A DNA stretch of 5,772 nucleotides from Faecalitalea sp. UBA4312 (lineage in GTDB: Bacteria > Bacillota_I > Bacilli_A > Erysipelotrichales > Erysipelotrichaceae): assembly GCA_002394635.1 (NCBI GenBank), contig DGUK01000039.1:1309-7080 (forward strand). The letters are read 5' to 3'. The position numbers and the translations under genes are program-made. Shown here one piece after another: positions 1 to 4,268 of this stretch. Positions within the stretch are counted from its first letter, which is position 1. Each line of letters opens with the position of its first letter. Under the pieces are notes generated by a model. The model was not told the origin of the DNA. It saw nothing but the letters and a program-made list of their open reading frames with translations, and did not search any database.

Positions 1-504
1 TTAGAATTAGCACAGGCACGATATTCGTGCCGTCAGTTTAGAAATCAAGAAGTAGAACCGGATAAAATCGAAGCAATCTTGAAAGCTGCAAAGCTGGCTC
101 CGACAGCTTGTAACTACCAGCCTTTTAAGATCTGGGTCATGAAATCCGAACCGGCAAAGAATGCTTTAAAGGAAGTGACAAATTATACATTTGGGGCTCC
201 TGTTTTCTTTGTGGTCGGTGTATCCAAAGAACAAGCATGGACAAGAAAATTTGACCAAGCGACATTTGCTCATGTGGATGGGGCCATTGTCGGCACCCAT
301 ATGATGTTGGAGATTGCTCAACTAGGCTTGGGAACGACCTGGGTGGGATCTTTTGATGCCCCTAGACTGCAGACGAAGTTCCCTCAGATGAAAGAGTATG
401 ATCTGATTGCGATTTTTCCGACTGGTTATCCGGCAGATAACGCAAAACCGGCAGGGACGCATACCCTTTCAAAAGAAGACGAAGAACTGATCGAGGTTCT
501 CTAG
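1..504 (+). CDS. Nitroreductase family protein (5' end cut off by window edge)
   Basis: The reading frame is open from base 1 to the TAG at 502-504, giving 167 residues. It begins LELAQARYSCRQF, which matches the start of small (about 170 residue) nitroreductase-family proteins, so probably only a handful of N-terminal residues are missing. Visible family signatures are the Arg-rich FMN-phosphate segment RYSCRQF (window residues 7-13), APTACNYQPF (about 33-42), DGAIVGTHMML (about 93-103) followed by GLGTTWVGSFD, and a late GYP/KPAGTH segment. Family members are FMN-binding, usually homodimeric cytoplasmic enzymes that pass electrons from NAD(P)H to nitro compounds, quinones or other electrophiles; the physiological substrate here cannot be read from sequence. 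The next gene, an aldo/keto reductase, starts 10 bases after this stop, so the two are probably co-transcribed. The low-scoring antisense frame across the end of this gene is a shadow. Family assignment is secure, substrate unknown. Confidence 0.9.
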   Translation, partial: LELAQARYSCRQFRNQEVEPDKIEAILKAAKLAPTACNYQPFKIWVMKSEPAKNALKEVTNYTFGAPVFFVVGVSKEQAWTRKFDQATFAHVDGAIVGTHMMLEIAQLGLGTTWVGSFDAPRLQTKFPQMKEYDLIAIFPTGYPADNAKPAGTHTLSKEDEELIEVL

Positions 505-514
505 AAAGGAAAAT

Positions 515-1333
515 ATGAAAAAGATTGAATTGAATAATCATATAGAAATTCCTCAGATAGGACTGGGAGTATTTCGTACCCCGTCCGGTGAGGTCACAGA
601 GAATGCGGTAAAATGGGCTTTGGAAGCCGGTTATCGACATATTGATACAGCTTGGATCTACGGTAACGAAGAAAGTGTCGGAAAGGCAATTAAAGCCAGT
701 GGAATCCCCAGAGAGGAAATCTTTCTGACGACCAAGTTGTGGAATGAAGATATCCGGCAAAGAAAAACCAGAGAGGCCTTTGAGACAAGCTTAAAGCTGT
801 TACAGACAGATTATGTTGATCTATATTTGATCCATTGGCCGGCGGAAGGATATGTAGAGGCCTGGCATGAGATGGAAAAGCTATACAAAGAAGGCAGGAT
901 CCGTGCTATTGGTGTCAGCAACTTTCATGCTCATCACCTGGAAACACTGGCAGAATCCAGTGAAATAATACCAGCGGTCGATCAGATTGAATCCAATCCG
1001 TATTTTAACAATCAAGCCCTGATTGACTATTGTCATTCAAAAGGGATCCAGGTGGAGGTCTGGAGCCCGCTAGGGGGAACAGGCGGAACTATTCTGTCCG
1101 ATCCTGTCCTGCAGGCAATTGGAAAGAAATATGGAAAGAGCCCGGCACAGGTTGTCATTCGCTGGCATATTCAAAGAAATACGATCGTTTTACCAAAGTC
1201 GGTGCATCAAGATCGCATCATTGCCAATTTAAATGTATTCGATTTCACATTGAGTGAAGACGATATGAAACAAATAGATGCGCTGCATCGTAATACACGG
1301 ACGGGATCCGATCCGGAAACATTTAATTTCTAA
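515..1333 (+). CDS. Aldo/keto reductase, complete, NADPH-type
   Basis: This 272-residue protein has the usual length and all hallmarks of the AKR (beta/alpha)8-barrel superfamily. The catalytic tetrad is intact: Asp44 and Tyr49 in HIDTAWIYGNE, Lys74 in LTTKLWN, and His107 in LIHWP. Nicotinamide-carboxamide ligands are present as Ser135-Asn136 (GVSNF) and Gln157, and Trp183 (EVWSPL) occupies the ring-stacking position. LPKS (Lys228) with Arg234 and Asn238 matches the 2'-phosphate pocket, favouring NADPH. It ends in the typical GSDPETFNF tail. Such enzymes reversibly reduce aldehydes or ketones to alcohols in the cytoplasm, for example 2,5-diketo-gluconate, glyoxal or methylglyoxal type substrates; the exact substrate is not inferable. 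The ATG at 515 is supported by AAAGGA at 505-510, directly after the stop of the nitroreductase gene, which implies a shared transcript. The usual Asn before the conserved Gln is Asp156 here, a variant I believe also occurs in Gram-positive homologues. Confidence 0.96.
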   Translation: MKKIELNNHIEIPQIGLGVFRTPSGEVTENAVKWALEAGYRHIDTAWIYGNEESVGKAIKASGIPREEIFLTTKLWNEDIRQRKTREAFETSLKLLQTDYVDLYLIHWPAEGYVEAWHEMEKLYKEGRIRAIGVSNFHAHHLETLAESSEIIPAVDQIESNPYFNNQALIDYCHSKGIQVEVWSPLGGTGGTILSDPVLQAIGKKYGKSPAQVVIRWHIQRNTIVLPKSVHQDRIIANLNVFDFTLSEDDMKQIDALHRNTRTGSDPETFNF

Positions 1334-1338
1334 TTCAT

Positions 1339-1371
1339 GATCCTTGTGATAAAACGCAAGGATCTTTGCTT
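1339..1371 (+). terminator. Hairpin terminator after the aldo/keto reductase gene
   Basis: The arms at 1339-1348 and 1355-1364 can form a 10-bp stem (GATCCTTG against CAAGGATC, then a T-G wobble and a G-C pair) closed by the loop ATAAAA at 1349-1354. TTTGCTT follows. The stem begins 5 bases after the TAA of the aldo/keto reductase and ends well before the next ribosome binding site. The T-run is short and interrupted, so termination could be partial. Confidence 0.65.
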
Positions 1372-1380
1372 ATAAAATAG

Positions 1381-1389
1381 AGGAGGAGG
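1381..1389 (+). promoter_or_regulatory. Strong ribosome binding site of the zinc-ribbon gene
   Basis: AGGAGGAGG lies 6 bases before the ATG at 1396. It is a near-perfect anti-16S match and fixes this start, which also places the first CxxC knuckle at residues 4-7. It lies just downstream of the hairpin that ends the previous unit. Confidence 0.8.
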
Positions 1390-1395
1390 AAGATC

Positions 1396-2985
1396 ATGTA
1401 CGCTTGTCCGAACTGTGGTGCCAATATGCGTTATGACATCAAATCTAAAAAACTGTTTTGTGATTATTGTGAAAATAAAATAGAACCACTGGATCATCCT
1501 AAAGCCATTGAGGAAGCTGGAGAGGCAACATACGATGCGACGGTGTTTACTTGTCCGCAATGTGGAGGAGAAATCCTTTCAACTGATCATGAGGCGGCAA
1601 CAAGCTGTCCGTTCTGTGGCTCATCGGTTGCATTGGAGGGGCGATTGAGCGGGGAGAAGACACCGGAATCGATCATTCCTTTTCGGATCACCAAAAAGAA
1701 CTGCATACAGATTTATCAAGATGGGATAAAGAAGGTATGGTGTTTGCCCAAAGATCTGAAATCGGAAGACCATCTGGAAAAGTTTCAGGGGATCTATCTG
1801 CCTTATTGGATCTACAATGTGACACAGAAAGGGCCGGTCCGTGTCAACGGGGTCCGCGTCAGAGGCGATACGCGCGAGTATTGCCATATGAATTTCAATC
1901 TGGATACAGAGTTCGATACGATCCAGTATGACGGATCCTCGTCCTTTGACGATGCTCTGTCTTTGGCGGTGGCCCCTTTCCGTATGAAAGATCTGGAGGA
2001 TTTTTCCACCGCGTATATGAGTGGTTTTTGTGCAGATACCGAGGATGTGCCTTCCCATGTTTACAGAGAGGACGCCAAGGAAGACGCGAATCTATATACA
2101 CTGAATCACATTTCAAAACGGAGTTCAAAATACAAAGGAATGTCGGTCAATGAACCGGATAATATGAATGTTGCGTTTCATACGAAAGTGGAAAAGGAAA
2201 CACGGGCGATGCTGCCGGTATGGTTTCTGACCTATCGAAATCGGAACCGGGTGGCCTATGCGGTAGTGAACGGGCAAACCGGAAAGATGACCGCAGATCT
2301 GCCGGTGGATATTAAACAGTTCCTGTTGTTTTCCCTAGGCTTTGCGGCCCTTGCTTTTGTGCCGCTGTCGTTACTGGTGATGCTGCCATCCACCATGTTA
2401 AAGTGGGCCTTGGCTTTATCAATCGGTATTCAGATTTTATATGTTCAGAATATCCGAAAGCTTGTAGCCCGGGAAACTCATGCCAATGATAAGGGGTATT
2501 TACGGCAAGATATGGATCCGAAACAAAAAAGGCTTCAGAAACTGGTGCGTAAGAAACGAAAGAAATCCAATAACACCGATGGGGCTTACTACATTGGGGT
2601 AATCGGTGCCATCGCTGTGTTTATGTTGGCATTTACAGGCAGCATACGCCTTGTCTTTATGGCCATCTTTTATCTGGCACCTTATTATTATGTCCCGTTT
2701 ATTGCCATTTCTTTGTATCTGACGATCCTTTGTATACAGCTGGCTGTCCTTGGAAAGAAAAAGTTGGATATTTTTCCGGATACCCTTTGCCTGCTGGCCG
2801 GACAAGGCCTGGCATTCTATATCCTTTATTCCAGACCTGTGCACGACTATTGGTATTATGGAGCGGCAGCTATTCTGTTTGCCAGTATGTTGTTTAATGT
2901 GGTGCGGATGATCGTGAAATATAATGTCTACTGTACCCATGGTATACCGAATTTCTTTGACCGGAAAGGAGGTACACAGGCATGA
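1396..2985 (+). CDS. Double zinc-ribbon, multi-pass membrane protein (YdjG-like)
   Basis: This 529-residue protein starts with two four-cysteine zinc ribbons: Cys4/Cys7 with Cys22/Cys25, and Cys53/Cys56 with Cys71/Cys74 (CPNC, CDYC, CPQC, CPFC). A soluble domain follows with conserved-looking motifs IIPF (93-96), YLPYWIYNV (134-142), MLPVWFLTY (272-280) and VNGQTGKM (291-298). These are typical of the bacterial TFIIB-type zinc-ribbon membrane family, often misnamed primosomal protein or PriA-like. The C-terminal part is hydrophobic, with likely membrane segments near 309-330, 334-351, 398-414, 418-452 (probably two), 463-479 and 486-503. A highly basic linker (about 367-393, many Lys/Arg) separates the second and third segments. 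The zinc ribbons should face the cytoplasm. The gene overlaps the TPM gene by ATGA, the same order as B. subtilis ydjG-ydjH, where the products act at the membrane with PspA and the SPFH protein YdjI. An envelope-stress or membrane-scaffold role is inferred from that analogy, not shown. Confidence 0.85.
   Translation: MYACPNCGANMRYDIKSKKLFCDYCENKIEPLDHPKAIEEAGEATYDATVFTCPQCGGEILSTDHEAATSCPFCGSSVALEGRLSGEKTPESIIPFRITKKNCIQIYQDGIKKVWCLPKDLKSEDHLEKFQGIYLPYWIYNVTQKGPVRVNGVRVRGDTREYCHMNFNLDTEFDTIQYDGSSSFDDALSLAVAPFRMKDLEDFSTAYMSGFCADTEDVPSHVYREDAKEDANLYTLNHISKRSSKYKGMSVNEPDNMNVAFHTKVEKETRAMLPVWFLTYRNRNRVAYAVVNGQTGKMTADLPVDIKQFLLFSLGFAALAFVPLSLLVMLPSTMLKWALALSIGIQILYVQNIRKLVARETHANDKGYLRQDMDPKQKRLQKLVRKKRKKSNNTDGAYYIGVIGAIAVFMLAFTGSIRLVFMAIFYLAPYYYVPFIAISLYLTILCIQLAVLGKKKLDIFPDTLCLLAGQGLAFYILYSRPVHDYWYYGAAAILFASMLFNVVRMIVKYNVYCTHGIPNFFDRKGGTQA
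2965..2973 (+). promoter_or_regulatory. Ribosome binding site inside the zinc-ribbon gene, driving the TPM gene
   Basis: AAAGGAGGT sits 8 bases before the ATG at 2982, within the last codons of the zinc-ribbon gene. Stop and start share the bases ATGA (2982-2985), so the two genes are probably translationally coupled and made in linked amounts, as expected for partners in one complex. Confidence 0.85.
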
Positions 2986-3752
2986 AAAAAGTGATTACTC
3001 TCTTATTTTCCATCTACTTATGTCTTTCAGCTTTTCCTTTAGTCTATGCCGATTCTATGTATTGGAACAATACGGCCACAGGGTATCATTGCGAAGTGAT
3101 CGATGGGGCTGATTTACTGACAGAACAGGAAGAAAAAAAGCTGTTGGAAGAAATGAAGCCGATCACGGCATATGGAAATGCGGTCATTGAAACGACAGAG
3201 TACAATTATGGAACGCCAAGACAATATGCGGAAAATCATCATCCGGAACTGAACCATACCAGTGAAACGTATTTTCTGATTGATATGACGAATCGGGAAA
3301 TCTGGCTGTATAACGGAGGAGATATTGAAAAGACCGTCAATGCCAGCTATGCGACATTGATTACCGATAATATCTATACCTATGCATCGAATGGAGACTA
3401 CTATACATGTTGTTCGAAGGCGATGGAACAGGTCATCAACTTAATGGAAGGGCAATCGATTTCCCAGCCGATGCGCTATATCTGTGCTATTTTACTGGCC
3501 TTGATCATCGGCTTGTTGATAAGCTATATGATCGTATGGCAGACTCGGAAGAAAACGCAAAGTACACCAATTCCAAAAAAAGCTGAGCTGACTACAGGGG
3601 CGGTTGCGATTACGGCGGCCGGACTGGATGTGTATCGACGCGTTACCCGTTCATCTGGAAGCGGCTCTTCAAGCTCCGGTGGAGGTTTCTCCGGCGGAGG
3701 CGGAGGCGGCGGAGGAGGTGGTGGCTTCTCCGGAGGTGGCCACAGCTTCTGA
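2982..3752 (+). CDS. TPM-domain membrane protein with polyglycine tail (YdjH/YgcG-like)
   Basis: The protein has 256 residues. Residues 1-23 form a signal peptide (MKK, hydrophobic core, VYA before Asp24). A TPM-type domain spans about 38-160: VIDGADLLTEQEEKKL at its start, then ETYFLIDMTNREIWLY with NGGD, which matches the buried-strand region of the fold. A single membrane segment lies at about 165-187 (MRYICAILLALIIGLLISYM), followed by a basic stop-transfer RKK. The tail from about 224 is Ser- then Gly-rich, with an uninterrupted run of 11 glycines (238-248) flanked by FS on both sides and ending GGGHSF. Length and layout fit B. subtilis YdjH and E. coli YgcG. Predicted topology is TPM domain outside, glycine tail in the cytoplasm. 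Some TPM domains (plant TLP18.3) are reported phosphatases; activity here is unproven. The ATGA overlap with the zinc-ribbon gene argues that the two products act together. A Cys-Cys pair (YYTCCSK) lies in the outer domain. Confidence 0.85.
   Translation: MKKVITLLFSIYLCLSAFPLVYADSMYWNNTATGYHCEVIDGADLLTEQEEKKLLEEMKPITAYGNAVIETTEYNYGTPRQYAENHHPELNHTSETYFLIDMTNREIWLYNGGDIEKTVNASYATLITDNIYTYASNGDYYTCCSKAMEQVINLMEGQSISQPMRYICAILLALIIGLLISYMIVWQTRKKTQSTPIPKKAELTTGAVAITAAGLDVYRRVTRSSGSGSSSSGGGFSGGGGGGGGGGGFSGGGHSF
3678..3740 (+). repeat. GGN-codon low-complexity tract encoding the glycine tail
   Basis: Consecutive glycine codons interrupted only by Phe-Ser pairs. The 11-glycine block at 3693-3725 uses a mixture of GGC, GGA and GGT rather than one repeated triplet, so this is a protein-level repeat and not a simple trinucleotide expansion. 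Confidence 0.85.
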
Positions 3753-3758
3753 TTCCGC

Positions 3759-3787
3759 ATGACAATTTAGTTAAGTTATAGTATAGT
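3759..3787 (+). promoter_or_regulatory. Predicted sigma-A-type promoter of the ACT gene
   Basis: ATGACA at 3759-3764 (5 of 6 to TTGACA) and TATAGT at 3782-3787 (5 of 6 to TATAAT) are separated by exactly 17 bases, in an AT-rich gap. Transcription would start near 3793-3795, leaving about 20 bases of leader with the ribosome binding site. No clear terminator is seen between the TPM gene and this promoter, so readthrough from upstream is also possible. Confidence 0.5.
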
Positions 3788-3800
3788 AACCATGTGTTTG

Positions 3801-3809
3801 AAGGGGGAG
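3801..3809 (+). promoter_or_regulatory. Ribosome binding site that fixes the ACT gene start at 3815
   Basis: AAGGGGGAG ends 5 bases before the ATG at 3815. A GTG at 3794 is in frame 21 bases upstream, but starting there would put this ribosome binding site inside the coding region and add seven residues that are not part of the ACT fold. ATG 3815 is therefore preferred. Confidence 0.75.
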
Positions 3810-3814
3810 TATAT

Positions 3815-4228
3815 ATGAAGCAGATTTCAGTGGTTGCGGAAAACCGGCAAGGAATGCTACAAGCTATTACGGCAGTCATGGCCAAAGGAAACATCAATAT
3901 ATTCGGCTTTGTGACCATTGATGCCGGAGAGTATGGTGTTATGCGCCTGATTGTTTCGGATACCGATAAAGCGTTGTCTTTATTAAAGGAGGCCGGCTAT
4001 TTATGTCAGACCCGGGAAGTTATCGGGGTAGAAATGGATGATAAAGTCGGTAGTCTGTCCAAGCTGTTGACCGAACTGAAAAAAAGTTATATCAATATTG
4101 ACTACATCTATCTGACATTCGGAAGAAAGAGTGCAAAACCGGTCTTTGTGATCAACGTGGAAGACAGAGACGCAGTAGAAAACTGCTTGCGCAACAAAGG
4201 ATTTACGGTAATTGAAGAAGTTGATTAA
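3815..4228 (+). CDS. Stand-alone tandem ACT-domain protein
   Basis: This 137-residue protein consists of two ACT domains and nothing else. The first (about 1-68) begins KQISVVAENRQGML, with the ACT turn around Gly13 and the strand NINIFGF. The second (about 69-137) has DDKVGSLSKLL around Gly79 and then YINIDYIY. ACT domains bind small ligands, commonly amino acids, at dimer interfaces and control an attached or partner enzyme. Small two-ACT proteins of about 140 residues are common in anaerobic Bacillota and Clostridia, sometimes next to phenylacetate-CoA ligase genes, but no such partner is visible here. The start at ATG 3815 is chosen on the strong ribosome binding site just before it. The gene is convergent with the surface-protein gene and shares its terminator. 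Role is probably ligand sensing in the cytoplasm; ligand and target are unknown. Confidence 0.88.
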   Translation: MKQISVVAENRQGMLQAITAVMAKGNINIFGFVTIDAGEYGVMRLIVSDTDKALSLLKEAGYLCQTREVIGVEMDDKVGSLSKLLTELKKSYINIDYIYLTFGRKSAKPVFVINVEDRDAVENCLRNKGFTVIEEVD

Positions 4229-4268
4229 GAAGAAAAGGTCGTATCGCTAAGATACGGCCTTGTTTTCT
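4229..4268. terminator. Bidirectional terminator between the convergent genes
   Basis: The arms 4235-4245 and 4251-4261 form an 11-bp stem (AAGGTCGTATC against GATACGGCCTT, one G-T wobble) with the loop GCTAA. On the plus strand GTTTTCT follows; on the minus strand the stem is followed by a T/C-rich TTCTTCTT, so it can serve both genes. The stop codon of the minus-strand gene (4247-4249) lies in the loop, and its last codons form one stem arm. Confidence 0.8.

Noticed and set aside
362..760. Antisense open frame across the nitroreductase and aldo/keto reductase junction.
   Set aside because: Overlaps two well-supported genes, lacks a ribosome binding site and has no family features.
1371..1378. 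TATAAAAT as a -10 box for the zinc-ribbon gene.
   Set aside because: No -35-like hexamer is found at proper spacing, and the implied transcription start would fall within the ribosome binding site.
3524..3760. Antisense open frame encoding a polyproline protein.
   Set aside because: It is the reverse of the glycine codons of the TPM tail; no ribosome binding site and no recognisable domain.
3774..3790. Imperfect inverted repeat (GTTA and TAAC around TAGTATAG) overlapping the -10 of the ACT promoter, considered as an operator.
   Set aside because: Only 4 bp per arm and AT-rich; expected by chance in such a gap.
3794..3814. In-frame GTG as an earlier start of the ACT-domain gene.
   Set aside because: The ribosome binding site AAGGGGGAG would lie inside the coding region, the predicted transcription start falls at about the same base, and the added residues are outside the ACT fold.
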